Assembly: GCF_000346485.2 (NCBI RefSeq) | Contig: NZ_KQ976354.1 | Location: 10,002,341-10,066,340, forward strand | DNA: 64,000 nucleotides | Reading direction: 5' to 3' | Origin: Scytonema hofmannii PCC 7110 | Lineage (GTDB): Bacteria > Cyanobacteriota > Cyanobacteriia > Cyanobacteriales > Nostocaceae | In this document: positions 33,706 to 42,229 of the stretch, one piece after another | How the letters are laid out: each line of letters opens with the position of its first letter | Numbering within the stretch: position 1 is the first letter of the stretch | Notes under the pieces: generated by a model | What the model was told of the DNA's origin: nothing | What the model saw: only the letters and a program-made list of their open reading frames with translations | The model's database searches: none | Translations under genes and position numbers: made by a program

Positions 33706-35910
33706 TTACTCTAAGAAATTTGGCAGAGGACTGACACTACCGTTACGACCAACAGCAGGAATCTCTAATAAAGTACCATCTGTGGCTTTCCCAGTGCCAT
33801 CGTCAGTGACATAGGTTTCATTCCCTGGATGCCCATTTGTGACAAATAATTGTGGGTGATCGAAAGGTGCTTTCTGATAGCGGACTCGTTCATCCGTCAG
33901 TCCTTTTAAGAAAGCAACTAATGACTCTTTTTCCTCTTCAGTCAGATTGAGTGGTGGTAGATTTCCAGAATCTGTTCCCCGGAAATCTCCTCCCCGATTG
34001 TAGAAATCAATGACTTCTCGCAAAGTCCGCTGTCCACCATTGTGGAAGTAAGGAGCGGTGAGTTCTACATTGCGAAGTCCGGGAGATTTAAACGCCCCAT
34101 CTGCAATAACGGAAGTGATTGCGCGATTGGGAGCTTCACCGAAAATTTGCTGAAATTTCCCTTGTTCTGCTAACCGTGCTTCTGATAGTGAATTTCCAAA
34201 GGGGTCATTAGCACCCGCACCAAGGTCTTCAAAAGGAGGTCTGACACCGATTCTAAAGAAGCCAGTATCTTCGATCCGACCATCTGGTGCTCTTGAAAGC
34301 CTTCCATTTGTTGATACGTTACTAACTGAGGCGTTAGTAAATTCCGCTCCATTGTGGCAGAAAATGCACAAACCCTTTGAGCGAAAAACCTCTAACCCTG
34401 CTTTTTGTTGAGCAGTTAATGCACTGTTGTTCCCTTGTTGAAACCGGTCATAAGGAGCATCGTCAGAGATAAGTGTAGATTCGTACATTTGTACCGCTAG
34501 TCCAAAGAGGAGCGGGAAGTTATACTCCGTTAACGTGTATTCCTGAGTCGTTAAGTTGCGATCTGGCTTTCTGACAACTGTGGGCTTACCATCAGCACCG
34601 ACTTGAATCATGTCTTTTTTGGAATTCCACCACTCATCTTTAAAAGCTGCTTGAATCATCTCGGTGTAAGTTCTTGTCCGCAAGCCCGGTAGAGAGCCTC
34701 TACTTTCGTCACCTAAAACACTATCATTAGGGTCTACAAGCTGCTTTCCTAGCGGTCTTAAGGGAAGTAACCTCTTACCGAGTCTTCTAGGGAATTTACC
34801 ACTTTTATCATTGATGATATGTAGCAGTCCCCGTCTGTTAAATGATCCAAGTTTGTCACCAATTTCCGCAGATGTACGACCATCAGCAGACATTTCAAAG
34901 CTGCTAATTATTGGTCCTACTGCTTGCGATGCCAAACTTGAATTCTTAAGTCTGACTGTGACTGCTTCCAAATCTTTTTTGTTGTTGACTTTGTAGACCT
35001 TAGCATCAGGGTCTCTTAAACCAAAAGGATTAACCCCATTGAAGATATCTTGAGCTCTTCCATCCCAAAAGTTTCGGAAGTTGAACACTGCATTAATAAC
35101 AGTTGGTGTATTGCGTGGTTCTACCCTACGGACATTTGTATTTCCTACAGTAAATCCGTCTGGATCGGGTTTGTACTCTACTTTGTCTTCTGCACTACCG
35201 GGAACAGCATCAACAAACTTGGAGTAAAAGACACCTTGAGAAGATGTGACATCATTAGTGTCAGCCAAAACAGTGGAATCGGATTTATTTGGGTCTTGTA
35301 GCTTATGGAATGGATAGTCTTCTGGTTTTAACTGATAGTTCATTCCACCCAATTCAACCTTTGTATCTGGGTTGGGGGTTTGGAGGTCTAAGTTACTCAC
35401 GCGTAACAATCCAGGACTCAGCTGGTTTTTAGACCTGCTATCTGCTCCAGCGTGAAAGTGACAACTCGCACAAGCTGTTATCCCATCGCTACCAATTTGC
35501 ATATCCCAGAACAAAGTTTTCCCCAGTTTAATTGCAGCTACCTTATTCTTGACAAAGTCTCCTAGATTGTCGGGTTCTGGAACCTTCACAGTTGTGAGTG
35601 CAGGAGGTGCTGGTGGTGGTTGAAACTGTGCTGATGCAGTATGTCCAGCTAAGACTGTCGCTGTAATGATTACAGCGATGGTCATGCCTTTTTTCATTCG
35701 ACGTGGTAACTTTAATGAAATTTGTCCAAGCTTGACTGTAATAGTAGTCACTAACAGAGAAAGAGCTTGTATTTTTTCCAATAAGCTCAATACTATTTGG
35801 TGAAAAAATTGAGCAGTCGCATTCCTAACTCGTTCCCATCGGAAATTTTTTTGTTCTGAAGTTTCTAATTCTGGTAAGGAACTAAATTTCTTATTCCAAC
35901 CATTGTTCAT
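33706..35910 (-). CDS. Di-haem cytochrome c peroxidase/MauG-like protein
   Basis: 734 aa. Two c-type haem motifs: CASCH at residues 147-151 and CIFCH near 514-518. Surrounding sequence is typical of the CcpA/MauG superfamily (LGKTLFWDMQIGSDGITACA, NTPTVINAVFNFRNFWDGRA, KSPGLRNVELTAPYFHNGG). A hydrophobic segment MTIAVIITATVLAGHTASAQ (76-95) looks like a signal peptide preceded by an unusual 70-residue cytoplasmic leader, so translation may begin at Met72 instead. Longer than standard enzymes (about 330-400 aa) owing to insertions between the haem domains. Periplasmic; reduces peroxide or oxidises a partner. Confidence 0.88.
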   Translation of the reverse strand: MNNGWNKKFSSLPELETSEQKNFRWERVRNATAQFFHQIVLSLLEKIQALSLLVTTITVKLGQISLKLPRRMKKGMTIAVIITATVLAGHTASAQFQPPPAPPALTTVKVPEPDNLGDFVKNKVAAIKLGKTLFWDMQIGSDGITACASCHFHAGADSRSKNQLSPGLLRVSNLDLQTPNPDTKVELGGMNYQLKPEDYPFHKLQDPNKSDSTVLADTNDVTSSQGVFYSKFVDAVPGSAEDKVEYKPDPDGFTVGNTNVRRVEPRNTPTVINAVFNFRNFWDGRAQDIFNGVNPFGLRDPDAKVYKVNNKKDLEAVTVRLKNSSLASQAVGPIISSFEMSADGRTSAEIGDKLGSFNRRGLLHIINDKSGKFPRRLGKRLLPLRPLGKQLVDPNDSVLGDESRGSLPGLRTRTYTEMIQAAFKDEWWNSKKDMIQVGADGKPTVVRKPDRNLTTQEYTLTEYNFPLLFGLAVQMYESTLISDDAPYDRFQQGNNSALTAQQKAGLEVFRSKGLCIFCHNGAEFTNASVSNVSTNGRLSRAPDGRIEDTGFFRIGVRPPFEDLGAGANDPFGNSLSEARLAEQGKFQQIFGEAPNRAITSVIADGAFKSPGLRNVELTAPYFHNGGQRTLREVIDFYNRGGDFRGTDSGNLPPLNLTEEEKESLVAFLKGLTDERVRYQKAPFDHPQLFVTNGHPGNETYVTDDGTGKATDGTLLEIPAVGRNGSVSPLPNFLE

Positions 35911-36224
35911 CTATTCATGGTCCTTTTGGATTTAGATTGGTAAAAATGCTCAACACAATAAAGCAGATTTACTGGCTGTCCCATCAGCAATTTAATTTCA
36001 CTGATGAAATCTCACTGTGACGAAGCCAATTCATCTGAATATGCAATGGTTTTCAGTACAAAAACCAAGTTGTACTTTTTCACTACAAGCTGTGACCTAT
36101 CATCGTGTTACCAGCAATCAACACAATAACAAGTCGAACTCTTCCAAATTTAGGAAAAGTTCACTGCTTAGTGATTTTTCAATAGCAGATGTAATGCCTC
36201 AGGTTTACTGTTTGTTCATTTAAA
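35911..36224. other. Intergenic region, no gene seen
   Basis: Non-coding; should contain the peroxidase promoter on the minus strand. Confidence 0.35.
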
Positions 36225-36415
36225 AACCTCGTGGGAGTGTAGAAACCGTGTAGCTGTTTTCTCACGGAGGAAACACGACTCAAGCAGTTGAAACTGCTGT
36301 CACTCTCCAAGAACTGTAAGCACAAAACTTACAGTCACAAGACAAGTACTGTTTTAGTCTTGGATTAGGAAGTTGGTGAATCGCTAGGAATGCAAGCCCC
36401 TGAATAGAATTCGAG
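36225..36415 (+). other. Possible right-end relic of an IS200/IS605-type element (TnpB tail with structured RNA)
   Basis: One frame reads GNTTQAVETAVTLQEL, stop, AQNLQSQDKYCFSLGLGSW, stop, which resembles the tail of cyanobacterial TnpB-like proteins. The DNA has several hairpins: ACTGTAAG/CTTACAGT (8 bp), CAAGAC/GTCTTG (6 bp) and GCAGTTGAAACTGC, then GCTAGGAATGCAAGCCCCTG. Structured RNA overlapping the 3' end of tnpB is the place where omega RNAs are encoded. Identification is tentative; no transposase body remains. Confidence 0.35.
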
Positions 36416-36529
36416 AGTCAGTGACACAGATGTGTAAATCTACTCGGAATTTGTGTTCAGTATGCCATAAAATTACGTATAAAGACTGAAAGTTTACAAA
36501 AACTTGTCAGAAAAAAAACAGTCAGTTTA

Positions 36530-36615
36530 TTCTTCCTGCGCTCCTACAGCTTTTAAAATCCTTACAATACTATAATTATCGCTACCTCGTGACGCTGCCC
36601 ATATTAAAGATATGA
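36530..36615 (-). pseudogene. Ankyrin-protein C-terminal relic with internal deletion
   Basis: Reads LIWAASRGSDNYSIVRILKA then VGAQEE. Both halves match the end of the intact ankyrin gene at 40681 (LMWAASRGGDR... and ...HSVVRILKAVGAQE), but the 29 or so residues between them are deleted. Confidence 0.8.
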
Positions 36616-36734
36616 TATAGATGACAGTAGAACTACAAAAATGAATCTTGAGGCAAGCATCCTGCCTACGTGATAATAGCAGCAGCCGACACTTTACCCT
36701 TCCCCAAAATAAAATCAAGGAGACACTCGCCAAA

Positions 36735-36850
36735 TCTTAATAGTTTGATCCACTCTGCACTGGTTAAGGTTTTACCATCCGGACTAAAGGCGATAGAGGT
36801 AAAGTAACAACGTTTGAATGTCCGCTCAAAGTTTTCAGCAGACTGAAGTT
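36735..36850 (-). pseudogene. WD40 repeat relic, frameshifted
   Basis: Reads LKTLSGHSNVVT in one frame and SIAFSPDGKTLTSAEWIKLL in another, which together make one WD40 blade. Only this C-terminal repeat is left. Confidence 0.7.
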
Positions 36851-36889
36851 ATCAATGACAGAGTTTGCAGGGGGGCTATTTTCTGTTTT

Positions 36890-37693
36890 TTATTCCTTAT
36901 CTTCGATTTCTAAAGGAACCGCGTCTAACTCAGCTTCTAACTGTTCAATAGTTGGTAAACTTCCCTGTAATTTTTCAGGTAAAACATCCCGTAATTTATA
37001 AGTTGAAACTCCAATAGGTCTATTCATATTTTGTAATGAATATTCAACCACTGTTTTATCTTTTGATTTACATAAGATAATTCCAATAGTAGGTTGGTCA
37101 TCAGGGTGTCGTAATATATTGTCAACCGCCGAAACATAAAAACTCATCTTACCTGAAAATTCTGGTTTAACTTCCTTCATTTTTAGGTCAATAACTACAT
37201 AACAACGCAATTTTACATGATAAAATAGTAAGTCAATATAAAAATCTTCATCACCTACTTTGAGGTGATATTGACTGCCCATAAAAGCAAATCCAACTCC
37301 TAATTCTAGGAGGAACTCTCTTATATGCTCTAATAAACCCCTTTCTAAATCTCTTTCTTGAGCATCTTTTGCTAAAGTCAAGAAATCAAAATTGTAAGGG
37401 TCTTTTAATAATTCCCGCGCTAAATCTGATTGAGGGGAAGGTAGAGTAAAATTAAAATTTGTCGTTTTTTCAGCTTCAAATTGTCGCTCATAAAGCTTTG
37501 TATCGATGTGATGCCATAAAACAGAACGACTCCAACCATGCTCAAGGGTTTTGTGAACATACCAAAACCTTGCTTTTAAATCTTTTACCTTTTCCAATAA
37601 CAAAATATTGTGACCCCAAGGAATTTCTGCCACAGCTTGTGGCAGAATTATTCCATCCACACCTGGTATAACGTTTTTCGACAGTTTTTGCAC
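36890..37693 (-). pseudogene. DUF1016/YhcG-type PD-(D/E)XK nuclease, N-terminally truncated
   Basis: Homology starts at ILPQAVAEIPWGHNILLLEK and continues through TLEHGWSRSVLWHHI, DPYNFDFLTLAKDAQERDLE, VGDEDFYIDLLFYHVKLRCY, VVIDLKMKEVKPEFSGK and IGIILCKSKDKTVVEYSL. The catalytic core (D...D-x-K instead of the more usual E-x-K) is present but the N-terminal DUF1016_N DNA-binding part is replaced by ISL3 transposase sequence near 37660-37680. The first 12 codons are therefore foreign. YhcG-like proteins occur in mobile and defence islands. Possibly a non-functional remnant. Confidence 0.85.
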
Positions 37694-37911
37694 TTAAATC
37701 TTCGTCTATTTACATCTAGTATTACTTCTTTATCTCCCATTGGTAAATCTTTGACTAAATATTTTTGATTTTGATGTAGACGATCTGACCTTGTACCACA
37801 ATTTGGACAAACAGCACTTTTTCCCTTTTTATGTACTGATATAAATAAGGTTTGACCGTCTTGCAGGCTTGATTCTACTACTAATTCGGGTAAATTTAAG
37901 AGTTGGGTCAT
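37670..37911 (-). pseudogene. ISL3-family transposase, N-terminal zinc-finger fragment
   Basis: Reads MTQLLNLPELVVESS..., then CPNCGTRSDRLHQNQKYLVK, DLPMGDKEVILDVNRRRFKC and KNCRKT. This is the zf-ISL3 domain with CxxC...CxxC. The frame runs into the DUF1016 gene in another phase; the DDE domain is absent. Marks the element whose insertion or deletion truncated the neighbouring nuclease gene. Confidence 0.85.
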
Positions 37912-37993
37912 TATTCTTTTCAGAATTAGCTTGACTCAAAAATATTAGCAAATATATTAATATTTTAGCACGCTAAATACGCAAGAACCAATT

Positions 37994-38389
37994 TTGTTTA
38001 AAACTGGGGAGTACGAGCAGTCGAAAATTCTTTTTCAAGAAGCCCTAGATTATGCACAGTCAATAGATTGGAGACGTGCCATTTTCTGTACGCAAAATTG
38101 GTTAGCTGATATTGCCATCAAACAAGGGAGACTGCATGAAGCAGAACGACTCCTAATAGAAGGACTGCGGGTGGCTGAAGCTAATAGAGACAAAAGTCGC
38201 ACTGCGTTTTGTCAACGCTCGTTATCTAGTTTGACAAAGGCGCAAGGAAATTTAGTTGAGGCTCGTAGTTGGGCGATCGCCGCGTTGAAGAATTTCGAGA
38301 GTTTAGGTATGTTACCTGAAGTAGAGGAAACAGAAATTTTACTCCAAGCATTAAATGCAGGAGTTTTGGATAATAGCCAACAGCCTTAA
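37994..38389 (+). pseudogene. TPR-protein C-terminal fragment
   Basis: 131 codons from a TTG with no ribosome site. Tetratricopeptide-like helices: GEYEQSKILFQEALDYAQSI, WLADIAIKQGRLHEAERLLI, SLTKAQGNLVEARSWAIAAL. Ends in LEALNAG-like tail. In cyanobacteria such tails belong to large NB-ARC/AAA-TPR proteins; the front part is missing next to the ISL3 relic, so I judge it 5'-truncated. Confidence 0.6.
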
Positions 38390-38617
38390 TTCGGCTATAC
38401 AGTCATTTTTAGTTTATTTACCTGCACCTACTTACTTCCGCCTCTATTGGTTGATTCATTTTAAATCCTTGCATGGTAATGGTTTGATCGTTTAGCGCGG
38501 TGCTTCCGGTCAGTTCCGGAATTGCCGTCTTATGTGTCATCATACATCTAATGACACAAATTGCACAAGTTGTATCATACTATTGTTAGCTCACAAAGCG
38601 TATCATGAAGTAGAGAG

Positions 38618-38824
38618 ATGAACACGGATAACACAATGAGTGGAAGGGTCAATGTAGTACTGCCAGACGAAGTTTACGAACTTGTCAAAAGCTTGGCAAC
38701 AGGTGAACGGCGTTCTCAAAGCCAAATGACAGCAATTTTGGTTGAGGAAGCACTGCAAGCCAGAAACTTGCTGCAAAAATCTTCTACGTCTACAGAAAAA
38801 AATGATAAGGGGAATGCAGCATGA
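38618..38824 (+). CDS. Ribbon-helix-helix-like small protein
   Basis: 68 aa. VNVVLPDEVYELVKSLATGE ... SQSQMTAILVEEALQARN has the beta-strand then two-helix pattern of RHH (CopG/MetJ-like) DNA-binding proteins. Start at ATG 38618 or ATG 38636 (SGRVNVVL). First of three overlapping small genes; its TGA overlaps the next ATG (ATGA at 38821). Probably an autoregulator. Confidence 0.65.
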   Translation: MNTDNTMSGRVNVVLPDEVYELVKSLATGERRSQSQMTAILVEEALQARNLLQKSSTSTEKNDKGNAA

Positions 38825-39030
38825 CTCAAAACCAGCCAGATGACGGTATAGAGCGTGTTGAGGGAAGATTTGATGCCGTCGCCGAGTCTAGGTACTGGCT
38901 ACCTGCAGCGTCAGAGCAGCATTGCAAAAGAATAAGTAGAAGGAGGGGGATACGATTAGTTAAAGTTGTTAATACCAAGATAGAACCGTTGCCAATAATT
39001 TGTATTTTTGAGGGCTACCCAGATGACTGA
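38821..39030 (+). CDS. Small unknown protein, 69 aa
   Basis: Overlaps both neighbours by 4-8 bases. N-terminal part IERVEGRFDAVAESRYWLPA is hydrophilic; the C-terminal part IRLVKVVNTKIEPLPIICIF is not similar to anything I know. The middle may contain a small deletion relative to relatives, as charge pattern changes abruptly after ASEQHCKR. Confidence 0.45.
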   Translation: MTQNQPDDGIERVEGRFDAVAESRYWLPAASEQHCKRISRRRGIRLVKVVNTKIEPLPIICIFEGYPDD

Positions 39031-39274
39031 AACAACTACCCAGATACCAGTTAGTGAATTGATTCCCATGCTGACAGCTATAAGCGATCGCAATTGGGAA
39101 CGATTTAAGGAAGTTGAAAAACAATTCGTTACACAACACGGTATAGAAGCTTGGGAAGATTTTTTCGCTTTTCGACTAAAGCCAGCATTAGATCGGAAAT
39201 CCGATAAATGGTTGCTTGTTCAGTGGTGCAGCAAAGGTATTGTTTCAGTTAGGGATGTGAGGGAAGATGATTAA
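39023..39274 (+). CDS. Small unknown protein, 83 aa
   Basis: From ATG 39023, which overlaps the stop of the preceding gene (ATGACTGA). Helical, acidic: PVSELIPMLTAISDRNWERF, GIEAWEDFFAFRLKPALDRK, WLLVQWCSKGIVSVRDVRED. No family recognised. Third member of a translationally coupled trio with an RHH-like first gene. An inverted repeat CCCAGTTT/AAACTGGG near 39311-39333 may end the transcript. Confidence 0.5.
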   Translation: MTETTTQIPVSELIPMLTAISDRNWERFKEVEKQFVTQHGIEAWEDFFAFRLKPALDRKSDKWLLVQWCSKGIVSVRDVREDD

Positions 39275-39367
39275 CCACAGCATTCTTCTCATAAGGGTAT
39301 GTCGAATGCCCAGTTTTTAAAGAAACTGGGTTGGTATACTAATGAATTTGATATTGACAAACCACTT

Positions 39368-39757
39368 TTAGTTCTGTGAAACGGTATTTGTGGAAGAATC
39401 TTGCTCAATACTGTAAATTAAAAGGGAAAATTGCCCTCTATCCTGCGGATTAGCAGTAGTGACAACCAGTTTATAATTATCATTACGAGGTAATTTCACG
39501 TTAACAGTTGCTCGACGCTCTACCTTACCTTCATTGATAATATTGCCATCACTATCAACAAGTAATAAGTAGGGATCGAAGTCAAAACGATCTAACTGAA
39601 TGGTAATATTCTGATTTGCCTTCCCAGAAAACACATAGCTGCGGCAAGGAGAACCATCTTTTAAGCAAGCAGGTGTGCTTTTATCTAATTTATCTTCTTG
39701 TACTAAAAGTGGGTTTGTTGCTCGTAAACGATAGGTTCCTGTTTCTTTAGAATTCAA
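39368..39757 (-). pseudogene. Pre-peptidase C-terminal-like (PPC) domain fragment
   Basis: 129 codons starting from a TTG with no ribosome site; a stop lies just upstream at the edge of a 24-bp palindrome. GTYRLRATNPLLVQ, CRSYVFSGKANQNITIQLDR, FDPYLLLVDSDGNIINE and NYKLVVTTANPQDRGQFSLL are the beta-sandwich pattern of PPC domains found at the end of secreted proteases. No signal peptide, so it appears to be an isolated C-terminal domain left after truncation. Confidence 0.55.
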
Positions 39758-39776
39758 AGCATTAGCAATCAGCTAT

Positions 39777-39800
39777 AGGGGCGTATTGCAATACGCCCCT
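39777..39800. repeat. Perfect 24-bp palindrome
   Basis: AGGGGCGTATTG is followed directly by its reverse complement. Extended by a near-match (GCTAT / TACAA) outside. Lies exactly at the broken 5' end of the PPC fragment. GTAGGGGCG...CGCCCCTAC palindromes also form the core of the MITE at 9530 and the array at 42043. Confidence 0.85.
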
Positions 39801-39820
39801 ACAAAACGCGATAAACTGAC

Positions 39821-40246
39821 TCAAATTGTTGGTGGATGTTCTCCCATCTTCATCCACATCCGACGTACACGCATTAATTGCGAACGATTCATCTTTAAAG
39901 CAGAAATTGTTGCTCTACCCACTGATGTGAGTCCAATTATTTCTGTTCCATCCTCATTCCAAGCAAAATGGTCTATCCATAATTGCTTCTGCGGATGAAA
40001 CAACGAGACTTCTTGCTGAGTCATTGGATCGGTGGCTGTTTGGCGTGATGCTTTGTAGCGATTGCAAGACGGACAAGCCAAGCAGAGATTGTCAAAGCTA
40101 GTTTCTCCACCCGCAGACCGGGGAATGATATGCTCGAACTCAAATATAGTAACTGTTAGGGATTCAGCACTACGGCAATAAGCACAACAATTGACAAAAT
40201 GGTTCCGAATGCGTCTTTGTAATTCAATAGGAATATAAATGCTCAC
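39821..40246 (-). CDS. HNH endonuclease
   Basis: 141 aa. Zinc-ribbon type HNH: CAYCRSAESLTVTIFEFEHI then IPRSAGGETSFDNLCLACPS and CNRYK, giving CxxC...H...N...CxxCN. C-terminal region FHPQKQLWIDHFAWNEDGTE and LTSVGRATISALKMNR resembles cyanobacterial HNH proteins of unknown role. Overlaps the upstream small gene by 4 bases (ATGA, 40243-40246). The pairing suggests a two-gene module, perhaps toxin/antitoxin-like; that is inference. Confidence 0.88.
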   Translation of the reverse strand: MSIYIPIELQRRIRNHFVNCCAYCRSAESLTVTIFEFEHIIPRSAGGETSFDNLCLACPSCNRYKASRQTATDPMTQQEVSLFHPQKQLWIDHFAWNEDGTEIIGLTSVGRATISALKMNRSQLMRVRRMWMKMGEHPPTI

Positions 40247-40587
40247 GCCACTTCCGATGTTTTATCAAAATGCTTTAAGGTGTACTTAGCTCTGGTTTTG
40301 AGAATGTTCAGTTGATCGACCTGTGCTAACAGATGGTCTAAAGTAGCAGTTTCATCAGCTGATAGTTTATTTTCTGCATTCCGAACTAGTAAATCGTCTA
40401 ATTGAACTTGAGCTTTTAAAGACAATGTACTTTCTGCTAAAGCTTGCAGTTCATCCAAACTTAAGCCAGTTAAAATTTCCGCATCTGCCGTTGATAAGTT
40501 TGTCAACTCTCGGTATGTTGGCAAATCTAACAGTACACCAACTCGCTCTCCTTGTTCATTAATAATGTATTGGATTGATTTAGACAT
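40243..40587 (-). CDS. Small acidic protein paired with HNH nuclease (antitoxin-like)
   Basis: 114 aa. The start SKSIQYIINEQGERVGVLLD LPTYREL resembles the N-terminal strand/helix of Phd/YefM-like antitoxins (xYIxxExGExVxVLL). The rest is helical and acidic (LSLDELQALAESTLSLKAQV, ETATLDHLLAQVDQL). Translationally coupled to the HNH gene. No toxin of known class; the HNH protein would be the effector if this is a TA-like pair. Confidence 0.6.
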   Translation of the reverse strand: MSKSIQYIINEQGERVGVLLDLPTYRELTNLSTADAEILTGLSLDELQALAESTLSLKAQVQLDDLLVRNAENKLSADETATLDHLLAQVDQLNILKTRAKYTLKHFDKTSEVA

Positions 40588-40680
40588 AGGTTACTCTTGG
40601 GATATCTTTGATATTATGGTAACTTATGAACACTAATGGTACTTTGGGTCTGAAATTATAATTTCCAAGTTTTCTACTTT

Positions 40681-41985
40681 TTATTCCTGTGCTCCTACAG
40701 CTTTTAAAATCCGTACAACACTGTGACATCCGTTAAACTCTGCTAACATCAAAGCTGTGTAACCACCCTGATTTTTTATATTTACATCTGCTCCAGCTTG
40801 CAGCAACAATTGCACGGCGCGATCGCCACCTCGTGACGCCGCCCACATTAAAGCTGTTGCTTTGGCTGAATCTTGCAAGTTAACATCTGCTCCTTTATCT
40901 ATAAGCTGCTCTATAACACCAATGCGATCGCATGGCAGCGCCGCCGTACCCGGCTTATCGCGTTCTGCTGCTTTTATCAAGGCAGTTTTGCCATCATCTG
41001 CTTTTATATTGGCATTTGCACCGTGACCGAGCAAAACTTTTACTGTTTCCGTATGTCCTTGGGTGGCTGCTAGTGTCAACGGAAACTCACCCAAATTTTT
41101 CTCATTGCTATCTGCTCCCTGTTGAAGGAGTAACTCAACAATTGGACTGTAACCCTGCAATGCTGCTATCAGCAAAGGTGTATCACCTAAGTGATTTCTG
41201 ATTCGTACATTTGCACCGCGATCGAGTAAAACTTTGACTACGTCGGTATAACCTTCTACGACAGCAAGATGCAGGGCTGTTTCACCATCCTTGTCTTGAG
41301 CATTAACATCAGCTTGACAAGCAAGTATTTCTGCTGCGATCGCACTGTGTCCGGCGGCGGCGGCAGCGGACAAAGCAGTTCCACCATCCTCATTTTGTGC
41401 CTTGACATCAACCCCTGCACTTAATAATGTTTGAACGACGTGCAAATGCCCTAAATCCGCCGCTACCATCAAAGCGGTGTCTCCTTCTTCATTTTTAATA
41501 TTGACATCTGCGCCATTTTCTACTAGTGCTTGTACAACTGCAGAGTGTCCTTGCTTAACTGCTAGATTAAAGGCTGTATCCTCATCCTTATCTTTGATAT
41601 TCGCCAGAGCACCAGCAGCAAGTAAGACGTACACAATCTGAACATGACCTTTCAGTGCTGCTACCATGAGGGCTGTGCTGCCATCTTCATTAGTCGTATT
41701 AACATCACACCCTCTGGATACTAAAAGCTTCACGATGTCAAGCTGATTGGCGCTAGCTGCTAACATCAAAGCAGTTAAACCGTAGCGCTTCCTTTGGATG
41801 TTAATGTTTGCTCCCGCATCTAGAAGCAAGCGCACGATCTCGGTATATCCTAAACTAGCAGCAAACATTAAAGGCGTTGTGCCATCGCTGCTGCCTGTAT
41901 CCACTTGCACACCAGCGTTAAGCAATGCTCGCACCCGTTTGATATCGCCATTTTTTGCAGCCAACAGCAAGGTATCGTTAGTCAT
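40681..41985 (-). CDS. Ankyrin-repeat protein
   Basis: 434 aa made almost entirely of about 13 ankyrin repeats (33 residues, e.g. DGTTPLMFAASLGYTEIVRL, EGDTALMVAADLGHLHVVQT). No signal or membrane segment, so a cytoplasmic protein-protein interaction scaffold. Start codon follows directly on a CTAACAA heptamer array, without a Shine-Dalgarno. A truncated copy of the C-terminus is at 36530-36615. Partners unknown. Confidence 0.92.
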   Translation of the reverse strand: MTNDTLLLAAKNGDIKRVRALLNAGVQVDTGSSDGTTPLMFAASLGYTEIVRLLLDAGANINIQRKRYGLTALMLAASANQLDIVKLLVSRGCDVNTTNEDGSTALMVAALKGHVQIVYVLLAAGALANIKDKDEDTAFNLAVKQGHSAVVQALVENGADVNIKNEEGDTALMVAADLGHLHVVQTLLSAGVDVKAQNEDGGTALSAAAAAGHSAIAAEILACQADVNAQDKDGETALHLAVVEGYTDVVKVLLDRGANVRIRNHLGDTPLLIAALQGYSPIVELLLQQGADSNEKNLGEFPLTLAATQGHTETVKVLLGHGANANIKADDGKTALIKAAERDKPGTAALPCDRIGVIEQLIDKGADVNLQDSAKATALMWAASRGGDRAVQLLLQAGADVNIKNQGGYTALMLAEFNGCHSVVRILKAVGAQE

Positions 41986-42042
41986 TTGTTAGTTGTTAGT
42001 TGTTAGTTGTTAGTGGTTAGTTGTTGTAGCAATTATTAACTG
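41986..42042. repeat. TTGTTAG/TGGTTAG heptamer array upstream of the ankyrin gene
   Basis: Tandem TAGTTGT units starting within three bases of the ankyrin start codon (on its 5' side). Confidence 0.8.
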
Positions 42043-42150
42043 CTGTACGGGCGCAAGGCCGCCGCGCCCCTACTGACCACTGTACGGGCGCAAGGCCGCC
42101 GCGCTCCTACTAACCACTGTACGGGCGCAAGGCCGCCGCGCCCCTACTAA
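42043..42150. repeat. Three tandem units with GC-rich palindrome
   Basis: Units of about 38 bases (TGTACGGGCGCAAGGCCGCC then GCGCCCCTACT) begin near 42043, 42080 and 42119. Each can form a GGGCGCAAGG...CCGCGCCC-type hairpin. Confidence 0.8.
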
Positions 42151-42229
42151 CTACTTACCACTCCCCCACTCCCCATTGGCTACAGCGTTATGATAACTTT
42201 TATTAAGATTTAATTATTGGGAGAACACA

